A stretch of 64,000 bases of DNA from Bog-756 sp963699345 (GCA_963699345.1 CAVOTL010000007.1:854834-918833); one strand, 5' to 3'. Counted from the first letter of the stretch, positions 50,116 through 59,494 are shown. Notes: generated by a model from the letters alone, not told the origin. Numbers and translations: made by a program.

Positions 50116-52325
50116 CCCTCTGGCAGCGCTTCGTCGAGGTCAACCGCCCCGGGCCCCCGGAGCACTCGGTCTCGTTCCGCACGGCCTCGGTGCTGGCCGT
50201 GCTCGTGGGTATCGGCGCCTGCTGGTCGGAGGGCGAGCTCAGTCCGACGGTCGCCCTGTTCGCGGTGGGAGCGACGATCGTCGGCAACGTCGTCGCCTAC
50301 CGCCGCCGGGCGAACCCGTGGCCCGGGGTGAAACCCGTGCTGGCCCTCTGCGCGGTGGGCGGCTTCGTCTGGTTCCTGCTCACCGTGACCCACCACGCGA
50401 CGCCCGGCGACATCTCCACCGTCGAGGCGCCCCTCGCCGTCCTGTTCACCTGGGTCCTGTGCACCCACGCCTTCGACGTCCCGTCCCGCCGGGACGTGGC
50501 GTACTCGTTGGCCGGATCGGCCGCCCTGATCGCGGTGGCCGCCGCCCAGTCGGTGAACCTGGCCCTCGGGGCGTGGGTGCTCGCCTGGGTGGTCTGCTGC
50601 GTCTGGGGACTGGTCGCCATGTGGCAGTCGGTGTCGCAGACGGCGGGCGTGCCGTGGCGACCCGTACTCGGCGCCGGCGTCCTCGTGGCGGTGGTCGCCC
50701 TGCTGCTCATCGCCGTGCTGCCCGCTCCCCAGGTATCGGCCTCCCTGATCTTCACCGCCTCCGGTTCCGGCTCGGGACCGGTCGACTCGCCCTCGGGCCT
50801 GACCGACGGGAGCGCCTCCCTGCCGGCCCACGCGGCCACCGCCTCGGGGCGCACCGGGGTCGGCGGGTTCCTCGGCTTCGCCAAGTCCCTGGACACGGCC
50901 GATCGGATCGCCCTGGGCAACGAGGTGGTGATGCGGGTGCGCGCCACGCGCCCCAACTACTGGGTCGGCCAGACGTTCGACGACTGGACGGGCCGGTCCT
51001 GGGAGCAGACCGGCGCCCCGGTCGTCAGCCCCCTGTCCGAGAAGGTCACCGGCGGCTCGCCCTTCCTGATCCCCACGTACCCGGACCAGGTCGCGCCGTT
51101 GTCGACGGGGACCCAGGACATCCAGACCTTCTACCTGGCCCAGGACGGCCCCAACCTCGTCTTCCACGCCGACAACGCCCAACGCGTCTACGTCCGGGCC
51201 CACAGCCTCACGGTCACGTCCGACGGGACGATCACGTCCGACACGTCGATGGGTCCGGGGACCATCTACACCGTGGTGTCCGACGACACCGCCGTGTCCC
51301 CCGCGGCCCTGACCACCGCCACCGCTCCCGCAGCCGTGGACGGCGCCCCGGGGCCCCACGGACTCGGGAAGGACGAGGCGACACGGTACCTGCAACTCCC
51401 CCATCCCTATCCCCGGGTGGCCGCCCTGGCCGCGTCGATCACGAAGGGGATCGGCGGCCCGGGCGACCCCGATCCCCACACCTACGCCAAGATCGCCGCC
51501 ATCGAGACGTGGATGACCGACCATGTCCACTACACCACCGACATCCCGCCCCTGGCCGCCGGGACCGACGCGGTGGACTCGTTCCTCTTCGGCAGCCGCC
51601 GCGGCTACTGCGAGCAGATCTCGACGGCGACGGTCGTCATGCTGCGCAGCATCGGCATCCCGGCCCGCGAGGCGGTCGGGTACGTGCCCGGGTCGTACAA
51701 CCCGATCACCGACCTCTACCAGGTCCAGGCGAAGGACGCCCACGCCTGGGTCCAGGTCTGGTTCCCCGGCTACGGCTGGCAGAACTTCGACCCGACCGCC
51801 GATGTGCCGCTGGCCAATCCGACGCCCGGCTCGGTCCTGGCCACGTCGATCGGGCACGGCCTCGCCCGCCTGCCGTGGATCCCCATCGGCCTCGTGGTGG
51901 CGTTGGTGGCCGGGGTCTGGATCGTGCGCCTCCGCCGGGCCCACCGGCCACCCTCCTGGGCCTACCAGGTGGCGTCCGATCTCTCCCGGGGCGGTGTCCG
52001 CCTCGGACTGCCCCGCCGCACCGACGAGACGTTGACCGCCTACGGCCGGCGCCTGGCCGCCGCCGCGCCCGATCGCGCCTCGGGCCTCGTGGACGTGGTC
52101 GAGCTGGTCGAACGGTCCACCTACGGCGGCGTCGAGCCGAGTGCCGGGCAGATCGCCGCCGTCCTGGCCGTCACCCGGCACTTCCGCAGCGTCCCCCGAC
52201 GCCGGGGGGGTGGCCGCGCACCCGGCGCCGGCGACCCGCCGGACGGTCGGGGGGGTGCCCCTCAGGAGGCGGCGTGGGCGAGCGCCTCGTCGAACGAGGC
52301 ACCGTCGGCCAGCAGCGGGCGGTAG
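50112..52325 (+). CDS. membrane transglutaminase-like protein (TgpA type)
   Basis: A 737-residue membrane protein. Seven hydrophobic helices lie in residues 20-225 and one near 585-610. Outside lies the transglutaminase-like domain: RRGYCEQISTATVVMLRSIGIPAREAVGYVPG has the Cys, AKDAHAWVQVWFPGYGWQNFDPTAD the His and Asp. The C-terminal 100 residues are cytoplasmic. It belongs to the TgpA family, whose role is in cell-envelope maintenance and is unsolved in detail. Its last 64 nt overlap the convergent reductase; the tail RRRGGGRAPGAGDPPDGRGGA passes through G runs, so the true end may differ. Confidence 0.9.
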   Translation: MTLWQRFVEVNRPGPPEHSVSFRTASVLAVLVGIGACWSEGELSPTVALFAVGATIVGNVVAYRRRANPWPGVKPVLALCAVGGFVWFLLTVTHHATPGDISTVEAPLAVLFTWVLCTHAFDVPSRRDVAYSLAGSAALIAVAAAQSVNLALGAWVLAWVVCCVWGLVAMWQSVSQTAGVPWRPVLGAGVLVAVVALLLIAVLPAPQVSASLIFTASGSGSGPVDSPSGLTDGSASLPAHAATASGRTGVGGFLGFAKSLDTADRIALGNEVVMRVRATRPNYWVGQTFDDWTGRSWEQTGAPVVSPLSEKVTGGSPFLIPTYPDQVAPLSTGTQDIQTFYLAQDGPNLVFHADNAQRVYVRAHSLTVTSDGTITSDTSMGPGTIYTVVSDDTAVSPAALTTATAPAAVDGAPGPHGLGKDEATRYLQLPHPYPRVAALAASITKGIGGPGDPDPHTYAKIAAIETWMTDHVHYTTDIPPLAAGTDAVDSFLFGSRRGYCEQISTATVVMLRSIGIPAREAVGYVPGSYNPITDLYQVQAKDAHAWVQVWFPGYGWQNFDPTADVPLANPTPGSVLATSIGHGLARLPWIPIGLVVALVAGVWIVRLRRAHRPPSWAYQVASDLSRGGVRLGLPRRTDETLTAYGRRLAAAAPDRASGLVDVVELVERSTYGGVEPSAGQIAAVLAVTRHFRSVPRRRGGGRAPGAGDPPDGRGGAPQEAAWASASSNEAPSASSGR

Positions 52326-53503
52326 CCCATGAGCTTGGCCGGTTGACTGATGGCGAGCACCCCGGACAGGGCGGCCCCCGAGCGGTAGAGGGCGACCATC
52401 CGGCCCTCGGACCCGGACCCGTCCACCACCACGACCTCGTCGTCGGCGGCCGGTAGGCCGATCATCTGGATCTTCTTGCCGTACTGGTCCGACCAGAAGA
52501 ACGGCACCGGATCGTACGGCACGGCGGCGGCCGAGCCGGCCAGGAGGTTCCGGGCGGCGGCGGCACCCCCCTCGGCGGCGTTGGTCCAGTGCTCGACCCG
52601 GGTGGGTCGGCCCGAACTGGGCCGCAGCCAGTTGGCCACGTCACCCGCCGCGACCACCCGGTCCCCGGCGAACAGGGCACCGTCGCAGGCGACCCCGTTG
52701 TCGAGCGTCAGGCCGGACCCCTCGAGCCACCCCACCGACGGGACGACCCCGATGCCCACCACCACGACATCGGCGGGGAGTCGCGTACCGACGTCATCGG
52801 CCAGGCACACCACGACGGGGTCGGGACCGCCGGGATCGCTCTCCAGGTGGTCGATGGTGATACTGCACCGCAGGTCCATGCCGTTGGCCACGTGCAGGTC
52901 GGCGCACATCTTCCCCATCTCGTCGCCCAGGACCCGGGCCAACGGCGTGTGGTACGCCTCGAGCAGCGTGACCCGCGCCCCCATGGCCTGGCAGGTGGCC
53001 GCCACCTCGGAGCCGATGAAGCCGGCACCGATGACCACCACCCGGGGCTCCGGCCCCGCCGACTCGAGGTCGGCCCGGATGCCGAGGCAGTCGTCGAGGG
53101 TGCGCAACATCCACACCCCGGGCATCCCCTCGGTGCCGGCCAGACGCCGGGTGGCGGCGCCGGTGGCGACGACGAGTCCGTCATAGGCCAGTTCGCTGCC
53201 GTCGTCGAGTCCGAGCGTGCGCGCCGACGGGTCGAGCCCGACCGCCCGTCGACCCAGACGGAACTCCAGGCCGATGGCGTCCAGCTTGTCGGGCGTGTGA
53301 TGGTGGATACGCTCGACGTCCCACTTGCCGGACAGGACCTGCTTGGAGAGCGGTGGTCGGTCGTAGGGGGCGTGGACCTCCTCGCCCACCACGATCACCG
53401 GCCCGGCGTGTCCCTCGTGGCGGACCTCCTCCGCGGCCCGCAGGCCGGCCAACGACGCGCCGACGACGACGACGGTTCCTTCCGAGGGGACGGGATCACT
53501 CAT
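52262..53503 (-). CDS. NAD(P)/FAD-dependent ferredoxin reductase
   Basis: A 413-residue two-domain flavoprotein. VVVVGASLAGLRAAEEVR is the FAD motif, APYDRPPLSKQVLSG, VVIGAGFIGSEVAATCQAMGARVTLLE the NAD motif, ALFAGDRVVAAGDVANW and VEHWTNAAEGGAAAARNLLAG follow. These match ferredoxin reductases of P450 and dioxygenase systems. It could serve the P450/ferredoxin pair at 19-20 kb; that link is an inference. TACGAT lies 7 nt before the ATG. Confidence 0.88.
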   Translation of the reverse strand: MSDPVPSEGTVVVVGASLAGLRAAEEVRHEGHAGPVIVVGEEVHAPYDRPPLSKQVLSGKWDVERIHHHTPDKLDAIGLEFRLGRRAVGLDPSARTLGLDDGSELAYDGLVVATGAATRRLAGTEGMPGVWMLRTLDDCLGIRADLESAGPEPRVVVIGAGFIGSEVAATCQAMGARVTLLEAYHTPLARVLGDEMGKMCADLHVANGMDLRCSITIDHLESDPGGPDPVVVCLADDVGTRLPADVVVVGIGVVPSVGWLEGSGLTLDNGVACDGALFAGDRVVAAGDVANWLRPSSGRPTRVEHWTNAAEGGAAAARNLLAGSAAAVPYDPVPFFWSDQYGKKIQMIGLPAADDEVVVVDGSGSEGRMVALYRSGAALSGVLAISQPAKLMGYRPLLADGASFDEALAHAAS

Positions 53504-53510
53504 GGGGCGA

Positions 53511-53516
53511 ATCGTA
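53511..53516 (-). promoter_or_regulatory. -10 hexamer, leaderless reductase gene
   Basis: TACGAT on the minus strand, 7 nt before ATG 53503. It overlaps nothing, but lies only 8 bp from the end of the HTH gene at 53525. Confidence 0.5.
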
Positions 53517-53524
53517 CGGGCTGG

Positions 53525-53947
53525 TCAGGTGCGACGCAGCATCCGCCGGCCCGACACGGGCGCCTCGGGGACGTCGAGGTCCTTCGCCAGCATGGTCACC
53601 CGCTGGCGCGTCACCCCCAGCAGGCCGGCGATCCTGCCGCGCGACATCCCTGCGTGCAGGCAGTCCTCGATCATCGCCATGCGGACCTGGCGTCGGGCCT
53701 CGCGGTAGCAGTCGAGCGGATCCGAGGCGCGTTCGCGCAGCTCCGCGGCCGACGGGCCCTCCGACTGGACGACGTCGGCGAACGTCCGGCCGCCGTGCAG
53801 CTCCACGAGCATCCGCCGGGCGGACGCCTCGCCGCGCAGCAGCTCGTCGCGGAGCGCTTCGGAGGCGGACAGGGTCCGCTCGACCGCCTCGATCGCCTGG
53901 GTGTTGTCCCGCTGGGCGACTTCGGCCGCGCATGTATCGATCGTCAT
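53525..53947 (-). CDS. small helix-turn-helix protein
   Basis: A 140-residue protein. The N-terminal 85 residues are helical (TLSASEALRDELLRGEASARRMLVEL). Near 108-130 stands an HTH: MIEDCLHAGMSRGRIAGLLGVTRQRVTMLAKDL, with the second helix GVTRQRVTML fitting a LuxR/sigma-type recognition helix. It lies 22 nt upstream of the reductase gene and could regulate it. I do not recognise the family of the N-terminal part. ATG 53947 is chosen for the MTIDTCAAE start; the frame stays open further upstream. Confidence 0.68.
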   Translation of the reverse strand: MTIDTCAAEVAQRDNTQAIEAVERTLSASEALRDELLRGEASARRMLVELHGGRTFADVVQSEGPSAAELRERASDPLDCYREARRQVRMAMIEDCLHAGMSRGRIAGLLGVTRQRVTMLAKDLDVPEAPVSGRRMLRRT

Positions 53948-54154
53948 GGCCACACCACTCCCGTCGGTCGGACCGGGGACCCGACAGTGCGTCCCCCGTC
54001 GTCGTTCGGTCTCTGGGATCAACGCTACGGGTCCGACCCTCCCCGGCGGCAGGGCCATAAGTCGGTGATTGGCCGGACCGGGGGGTCTTCCCAGGCACGA
54101 CCGACGGAGGAGATCCGCCTCCGGGCCCCGGTCGGGGCACCCCCGGCGCCCCGG

Positions 54155-55105
54155 TCAGCCGTTCGAGGCCATCCCCTGCAGGGTGCCGTCCTCCAGCGCC
54201 GACCCCCGGAAGGGTGCGTCGCCGAAGGCGAACAGGCCCCCGTCCCGGGCGGCGGTCCAGTACCCGCTTCCGTCCGGGTTGGCGGCGATCGCCACCATCG
54301 GCTGATTCAAGGGGTGCCCCGCCATGGATCCCCGGAAGCCGGCGTCGCCGAAGCTGAACACCCCACCGTCCGAGGCCACCAGCCAGTAGCCCTGCCCGTC
54401 GGGCGTGGCCGCGATCCCGACCACCGGCTGATTGAGGGGCTTGCCGGCCATGGAGCCGTGGAAACCGGCGTCGCCGAAGCTGAACACCCCACCGTCGGAG
54501 GCCACCAGCCAGTAGCCCTTCCCGTCGGGCGTGGCCGCGATCCCGACCACCGGTCGGTTGAGGGGCCTGCCTCCCATGGAGCCGTAGAAGGGCGCACCGC
54601 AGAGCGCGAAGACGCCACCGTCGGCGGCGGCCACCAGCGCGCCGTAGCCCGCCGAGCCGACGCCGACCACCGGGGCGTTCGAGGTCACGGTGGACCGGTC
54701 ACCACAGGTTCCGGTGTCGCCGTACCCCGTGACCTGCGCCACGTAGCCGGACCGGCCGTCGAGGTCGGTGACGGCGCCGCCCGACACCGTCGACACCGTC
54801 CAGTAGCCGGGATCGACATAGTCGCCCGTCGAGGCGATGCCGGCACCCGTGCACGGCTGCCACGCCGGGGTGGAGCACAGGGACACCCCTTCGGTGGGGT
54901 TGGCGGGCAGCGAGTTCACGGCCGGAGCGTTGTAGGCGTAGATGGCGTTGGACACCTGCAGCTGGTAGCCGGGTCCCATGCTCACGATGGCCGGGGAGGC
55001 CGTCCGGGGTCGGGGCGCGGCTCCCGACGGCGGGCCCGTGACCAACGTGACCGACGCGATCACCGTGACCAGCGAGCCGACGACTGCGACACCCGAGCGT
55101 CTCAT
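54155..55105 (-). CDS. secreted protein with 42-residue GYWLVASDGG repeats
   Basis: A 316-residue protein. ATG 55105 follows GGGGGAG. A signal peptide is visible (MRRSGVAVVGSLVTVIASV followed by GAAP). The region 30-165 has Cys pairs and tandem segments (GDTGTCGDRSTVTSN). From about 170, three copies of a 42-residue unit run: GYWLVASDGGVFSFGDA, then FHGSMAGKPLNQPVVGIAATPDG. The last is imperfect (GYWTAARDGGLFAFGDAPFRGSALE). At DNA level the unit is 126 bp. Each unit resembles a beta-propeller or beta-solenoid turn. I know similar proteins from Acidimicrobiia; their function, likely at the surface, is unknown. Confidence 0.8.
   Translation of the reverse strand: MRRSGVAVVGSLVTVIASVTLVTGPPSGAAPRPRTASPAIVSMGPGYQLQVSNAIYAYNAPAVNSLPANPTEGVSLCSTPAWQPCTGAGIASTGDYVDPGYWTVSTVSGGAVTDLDGRSGYVAQVTGYGDTGTCGDRSTVTSNAPVVGVGSAGYGALVAAADGGVFALCGAPFYGSMGGRPLNRPVVGIAATPDGKGYWLVASDGGVFSFGDAGFHGSMAGKPLNQPVVGIAATPDGQGYWLVASDGGVFSFGDAGFRGSMAGHPLNQPMVAIAANPDGSGYWTAARDGGLFAFGDAPFRGSALEDGTLQGMASNG
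54233..54600. repeat. 126-bp coding tandem repeat
   Basis: About three copies of a 126-bp unit encode the 42-residue repeats of the secreted protein. Bases are nearly identical between the central copies (around 54300-54420 and 54420-54545), suggesting recent duplication or gene conversion. Confidence 0.65.
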
Positions 55106-55276
55106 GTCTCCCCCATCTGCCGATGGCCGACGAGCCCGTGGGCCCGGAACCAGACTGGCACAACGCCGGAGACATTTCCCGCGGCACACCGACCGAAACG
55201 GGCCACGTCGGGGTCGAGCCGCCCGAACGGCGGATGCCGGCCGGCCCGGGGCGGTCGGGGGGCGGCACCCGTCGGT

Positions 55277-56026
55277 TCAGCCGCCGAACATCGTCATCCA
55301 CTGCTCGGGGGTCTTCAGCCGGAACACGTAGTTCTGCGCCCGGGTGCGCCCCATCGTGGCCGACGCGTCGGGTGGCGAGTAGAAGTGACCGGGGTAGAGC
55401 ACCGTGTCGTCGGGCACCCGGGCCAGACGGTGCATGAGCGAGTCGTACATGGCGGCCGGGTCGCTCCCCGGGAAGTCCGTGCGACCGCACCCGTCGAGGA
55501 AGAGCGTGTCGCCGGCGATGAGCTTGCCGTCGACGAGGAAGCACTGGCTGCCCGGCGTGTGTCCCGGTGTGTGGACCAGGGTGATCGGCACCCCGCCGAC
55601 CGTCACGACGTCGCCTCCGGCGTGACCCACCAGGTCGCCCTCACCCACCCCGGTCGACCGCTCGACCCACAGGAGCTCGTCGGCCTGGACGTGGACCGGG
55701 ACGGTGACGACCTCCAACAGGCGGGTGATGCCCTCGATGGCCCACCCCTGGAGGCTTCCGCCCACGTGATCGGGATGGAAGTGGGTCCCGAGCGCGCCGA
55801 CGCAGCGCATCCCGTCGGCGGCGAGGATCCCCAGCAGCTCGTCGATCCCGTAGGCGGGGTCGACGATGACCGCTTCGCCCGTCTCGCGGTCACCGACCAG
55901 ATAGACGAAGTTGACCATCTGGCGGGCCACCTGGTCGTCGGTGGCGAAGTCACGCCCGGCCAACAGCTGGCGGAAGTAGAGCCGGTCGGTACCGGCGGTG
56001 GTCGGATCCTCGGAGACGTCGGTCAC
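55277..56026 (-). CDS. metallo-beta-lactamase fold hydrolase
   Basis: A 249-residue MBL hydrolase. THFHPDHVGG is the metal motif HxHxDH near 95, HTPGHTPGSQCFLVDGKLIAGDTLFLDGCGRTDFPGSDPAAMYDSL the second block with His and Asp, and YPGHFY the last His. The length and the GRTDFPGSD motif fit persulfide dioxygenase (ETHE1)-like or glyoxalase II-like members. Known ETHE1 members link to rhodanese and sulfide handling, yet the rhodanese is 43 kb away. TACAGT lies exactly 6 nt before the GTG. Confidence 0.9.
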   Translation of the reverse strand: MTDVSEDPTTAGTDRLYFRQLLAGRDFATDDQVARQMVNFVYLVGDRETGEAVIVDPAYGIDELLGILAADGMRCVGALGTHFHPDHVGGSLQGWAIEGITRLLEVVTVPVHVQADELLWVERSTGVGEGDLVGHAGGDVVTVGGVPITLVHTPGHTPGSQCFLVDGKLIAGDTLFLDGCGRTDFPGSDPAAMYDSLMHRLARVPDDTVLYPGHFYSPPDASATMGRTRAQNYVFRLKTPEQWMTMFGG

Positions 56027-56032
56027 GGCTCC

Positions 56033-56038
56033 ACTGTA
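56033..56038 (-). promoter_or_regulatory. -10 hexamer, leaderless MBL gene
   Basis: TACAGT on the minus strand, 6 nt (GGAGCC) before GTG 56026. Confidence 0.6.
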
Positions 56039-56113
56039 GGGTTCGGCCCGGGTGGGTGGACGCCCGCGGGCTTCGGACGGACCCACGGACGATACGACGG
56101 GGATGGTACTGCG

Positions 56114-57706
56114 ATGAGCGACACCGAGACGCCGGCCGCCGGGGACCTCACGTCTTCGGTCACCTCGATGCTGCGCCACTGGGCGTCCGCCCGACCGGAC
56201 GCCCCGATGCTGACGCTCGGCGACACCACGGTCACCTGGGCCGAGGGCTACCAGCGGGCGATCCGGGTGGCGGCCGGCCTGTCCGCCGAAGGGGTGGGAC
56301 CCGGTGACCGGGTGGCCATCCTGGACCGCAACGGCATCGAATTCTTCGAGGTGTTCTTCGGCTGCGCCCTGCTCGGTGCGGTCAGCGTCGCCGTGAACTG
56401 GCGCCTGGCCCCGGCGGAAATGGCGGCGATCATCGAGGATGCCGGGGCCGCGGTGCTCTTCTACGGATCCGATTACGAGGCCGCCGTGGCGGAGATCTCG
56501 CCGTCGGTGACGACCGTCCGGCGCTACGTGGCACTGACGGAACTCGAGGCCTGGTGCCGTCCCGGGGCCGAGGGTGCCGTCGATCCCCGGTTCGAGCCGG
56601 GGACCGACGATGTCATCACCCAGCTCTACACCTCGGGGACGACCGGGCTTCCCAAGGGCGTGATGATCTCCGCCCGCAACCTCGCCACCATCCTGCGGGC
56701 GGCTCCCGAGACGTTCCGCATCGACGGCACCACGGTGTCGATGGTGGCCATGCCGCTGTTCCACATCGGAGGCACCGGCTGGGCACTGTCCGGCATGTCC
56801 CGAGGAGGCCACTCCGTCATCGTGCGGGACATCGACCCCGTCGAGGTGCTGCGGGTCATCGAGGCCCACGCCGTGACCGACGCCTTCGTGGTGCCCGCCG
56901 TGTTGATGTTCGTCCTGGCCACCCCGGAGTTGGCCGATACCGACGTCAGCTCCCTGCGGACCATCTTCTACGGAGCCTCCCCCATCAGCGAGGACGTGCT
57001 CGTCCGGTCGATGGCCGCCCTGGGCTGTGACTTCGCCCAGGTCTACGGACTCACCGAGACCACAGGGGCGATCACGTCGCTATTGCCGGCCGATCACGAC
57101 CCCGACGGCCCCAAGGCGCCCCTGCTGCGATCCGCCGGTCGGCCCTTCTCCCACGTCGAACTCCGCATCGTCGACTCGGCCACCGGGGAGGACCTCCCTC
57201 CCGGCGCCGTGGGAGAGGTCCTGTCGAGGTCGCACCAGAACATGCTCGGCTACTGGAACAAGCCGGACGAGACGGCAGCCGTGCTCGACGAGGAGGGGTG
57301 GTTCCGCACGGGGGACGCGGGGTGGCTGAGCGAGGAGGGCTACCTCTTCCTCCACGACCGGATCAAGGACATGATCGTGTCCGGGGGCGAGAACGTGTAC
57401 CCGGCCGAGGTCGAGAACGCCCTGCTCTCCCACCCCTCGGTGGCCGATGCCGCCGTCATCGGCGTGCCCGACGACCGCTGGGGTGAGACGGTCAAAGCCA
57501 TCGTCGTCCCCACACCGGACGCGCCCGGGGATCGCGAGGCCCTGGCCGCCGACATCGTGGAGGCGACCCGTGCGCGCCTGGCCCACTACAAGTGCCCCAC
57601 GTCGATCGACTTCGTGGACGTCCTGCCCCGCAACCCGTCGGGCAAGATCTTGAAGCGCGAGCTGCGGGCTCCCTACTGGGAGGGGCGCCAGCGCAACATC
57701 GGTTGA
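56114..57706 (+). CDS. acyl-CoA synthetase (AMP-forming)
   Basis: A 530-residue ANL ligase. LYTSGTTGLPKGVMISARN, MPLFHIGGTGWALSGMSRGG, YGLTETTGAITSLLP, GYWNKPDETAAVLDEEGWFRTGDAGW, DRIKDMIVSGGENVYPAEVE and NPSGKILKRELRAPYWEG are all intact. This matches FadD-type ligases for fatty or aryl acids. It is divergent from the MBL gene with an 87-bp gap. No ribosome site is clear before ATG 56114, so transcription may also be leaderless, but its -10 does not fit TANNNT cleanly. Confidence 0.92.
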   Translation: MSDTETPAAGDLTSSVTSMLRHWASARPDAPMLTLGDTTVTWAEGYQRAIRVAAGLSAEGVGPGDRVAILDRNGIEFFEVFFGCALLGAVSVAVNWRLAPAEMAAIIEDAGAAVLFYGSDYEAAVAEISPSVTTVRRYVALTELEAWCRPGAEGAVDPRFEPGTDDVITQLYTSGTTGLPKGVMISARNLATILRAAPETFRIDGTTVSMVAMPLFHIGGTGWALSGMSRGGHSVIVRDIDPVEVLRVIEAHAVTDAFVVPAVLMFVLATPELADTDVSSLRTIFYGASPISEDVLVRSMAALGCDFAQVYGLTETTGAITSLLPADHDPDGPKAPLLRSAGRPFSHVELRIVDSATGEDLPPGAVGEVLSRSHQNMLGYWNKPDETAAVLDEEGWFRTGDAGWLSEEGYLFLHDRIKDMIVSGGENVYPAEVENALLSHPSVADAAVIGVPDDRWGETVKAIVVPTPDAPGDREALAADIVEATRARLAHYKCPTSIDFVDVLPRNPSGKILKRELRAPYWEGRQRNIG

Positions 57707-57749
57707 CCCGACACCGGGTCCGTCGGCCGGCCCGGTCCGGTCGTCCGGG

Positions 57750-58043
57750 TCAGAAGAGGGCGTCCGACTCGCTGGGCTCCGGGCCGTCCTCGAGCCCGTC
57801 GTCCTGGCCGATGGCCTCGAGGCGGGGCACCAACTCCTCGACCCGCATCCGCGTGCGCCGGAGCCGGCGGTCGAGCTCGTCGACGATCTCGGTCGCCCGC
57901 TCGAGCTGGTCGACCAGGCGGTCCACGTCGACCACCCCCGTCTCGAACTCGGCGATAATCCCGTCGAGTTCGGCACCGGCATCGGAGTACGTGAGGTCGG
58001 CGACCGGGGGGGCGCCCCCGTCATCTCCCTGGGGTGTGGCCAT
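57750..58043 (-). CDS. xseB: exodeoxyribonuclease VII small subunit
   Basis: A 97-residue XseB. TYSDAGAELDGIIAEFETGVVDVDRLVDQLERATEIVDELDRRLRRTRMRVEEL is the helical-hairpin core that binds XseA. N- and C-terminal tails are loose and the C-terminus acidic (DDGLEDGPEPSESD). Its ATG shares one base with the xseA stop (TGATG), so the two subunits are made in series. Confidence 0.9.
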   Translation of the reverse strand: MATPQGDDGGAPPVADLTYSDAGAELDGIIAEFETGVVDVDRLVDQLERATEIVDELDRRLRRTRMRVEELVPRLEAIGQDDGLEDGPEPSESDALF

Positions 58044-59488
58044 CAGACGCTTCCCTTCGTCGTGTCGTGGGTGGGGTCGGCACGGGTGCCGGTGACGGTC
58101 GAGTCGACGGTGCCGTCGGACAGCTGGGTGGCGAGCACCGTGCCGGGGCTCAGGCCGTCGACCGAGCGGACCACGGATCCCGCGGTGGTACGGGTGACCG
58201 AGTAACCCCGCTCGAGCTGGCGCTGGTAGTCGTAGGCGTCGAGCAGCCGACGCCGTTGGGCGGTCCGCAACTCCTCGAGCGCCAGGCGCTGCACCGGCAG
58301 CCCGGCGAGCCGCCGCGAGCGCACGACCAGGTCGACGCCGGCCCCCTGCTGCACCTGGGTGGCCGTCCGGGCAGCGGCCGACGCCATGACGGCCAGCCGG
58401 GCCGCGTGGGTGTCGACCTGCCCCCGGGCCACCGTGCGCAGGCTGCGCGCCCGGTGACCGAGTCCGTCCCGGTGCCGGTCGAGCTGGATGCGGGCCCCGG
58501 TGGCCACGGCGCGCTGGTGGGCGGCCAGGTGGCGGTCGGCGTTGATCAGCCGTTCCCTCGCCACCCGGGCGGCGATGGCGCCCGACTCCCGGACGTGCCG
58601 CCAGTAGTCGAGGGCGAGGCCGGCGAGCTCCCGGCCGCACTCGGTCGGGGTGATACAGCAGCGGTTGGCCACCTCGTCGGCCACCGACCGGTCGCCGGTG
58701 TGTCCGATGCCGGTCCACACCGCCAGGTCCGAGGTGGCGATCGCCCGGGCCACGGCTTCGTGGTCGAAGGCGGCCAGATCCGCTTTGGAGCCGCCCCCGC
58801 GGACCACCACGATGATGTCGACCGGTTCGGACTGGAGGTCGGCGATGGCCGCCGCCGCCCTGGACGGCGCGTCCTTCCCCTGCACCGCGGTGGGAGCGAC
58901 GGTCACGGCGAAGGCGAGGCCCGAGCCCCGGAGGCCGCCGAGGAAGTCGTTGTACCCCTCGGTCCCGGGGCTGGCCACCAACCCGACCCGCAGCGGCAGC
59001 ACCGGCAGGCGGAGGCGGCGCTGACGGTCGTACAGGCCTTCGTCGACCAGCGCCTTCACCAGCCGGGCCCGTTCCGCGGCCACCCGGCCGAGCAGCGCCT
59101 CGGTGTCGATCTCCCGGACGGTGAAGTCGACCGAGCCCCGCGCCTTGTAGAGGCCGACGTCTCCGCGGAGGCGCACCACCATCCCGGCCTCGAGGGCGAT
59201 GCCGACGCGGTCGAGGGCGATCCGGACCGTGCGCCAGGTACCCGCCCAGCACTTGGCGCTCAGGGTGGGGGCACCGGGGTCGTCGGCCTGGGCCGGGTCG
59301 ACCAGGTCGATGAAGCAGTGGCCCTTGGTGAGGACCTTCATGGACCGAACCTCCCCCGTGACCCAGACCTCCTCGGGGAAGGCCCCACGCACGGCCCGAT
59401 CGATCCGGTCGTAGAGCTGCGACACGGACAGGGCGTCCGGAACGCCGTGGTCCGCGATCAGCTGTTCGGCACGGGACTGGAGGGACAC
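58043..59488 (-). CDS. xseA: exodeoxyribonuclease VII large subunit
   Basis: A 481-residue XseA. The OB domain at the N-terminus (VSQLYDRIDRAVRGAFPEEVWVTGEVRSMK) is followed by KARGSVDFTVREIDTEALLG. The catalytic domain has VGLVASPGTEGYNDFLGGLRG, VDIIVVVRGGGSKADLAAFDHEAVARAIATSDLAVWTGIGHTGDRSVADEVA and a helical coiled region near 310-440. It cleaves single-stranded DNA to short oligomers with XseB. TATCCT 6 nt upstream fixes the GTG 59488 start; earlier GTG/ATG codons would extend into spacer. Confidence 0.94.
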   Translation of the reverse strand: MSLQSRAEQLIADHGVPDALSVSQLYDRIDRAVRGAFPEEVWVTGEVRSMKVLTKGHCFIDLVDPAQADDPGAPTLSAKCWAGTWRTVRIALDRVGIALEAGMVVRLRGDVGLYKARGSVDFTVREIDTEALLGRVAAERARLVKALVDEGLYDRQRRLRLPVLPLRVGLVASPGTEGYNDFLGGLRGSGLAFAVTVAPTAVQGKDAPSRAAAAIADLQSEPVDIIVVVRGGGSKADLAAFDHEAVARAIATSDLAVWTGIGHTGDRSVADEVANRCCITPTECGRELAGLALDYWRHVRESGAIAARVARERLINADRHLAAHQRAVATGARIQLDRHRDGLGHRARSLRTVARGQVDTHAARLAVMASAAARTATQVQQGAGVDLVVRSRRLAGLPVQRLALEELRTAQRRRLLDAYDYQRQLERGYSVTRTTAGSVVRSVDGLSPGTVLATQLSDGTVDSTVTGTRADPTHDTTKGSV

Positions 59489-59494
59489 GGGTTC

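Noticed and set aside
52589..57706. Open frame of 1705 codons on the plus strand
   Set aside because: Only the last 530 codons (from 56114) resemble a protein. The rest runs opposite to the reductase, HTH, repeat and MBL genes and has GC-shadow composition.
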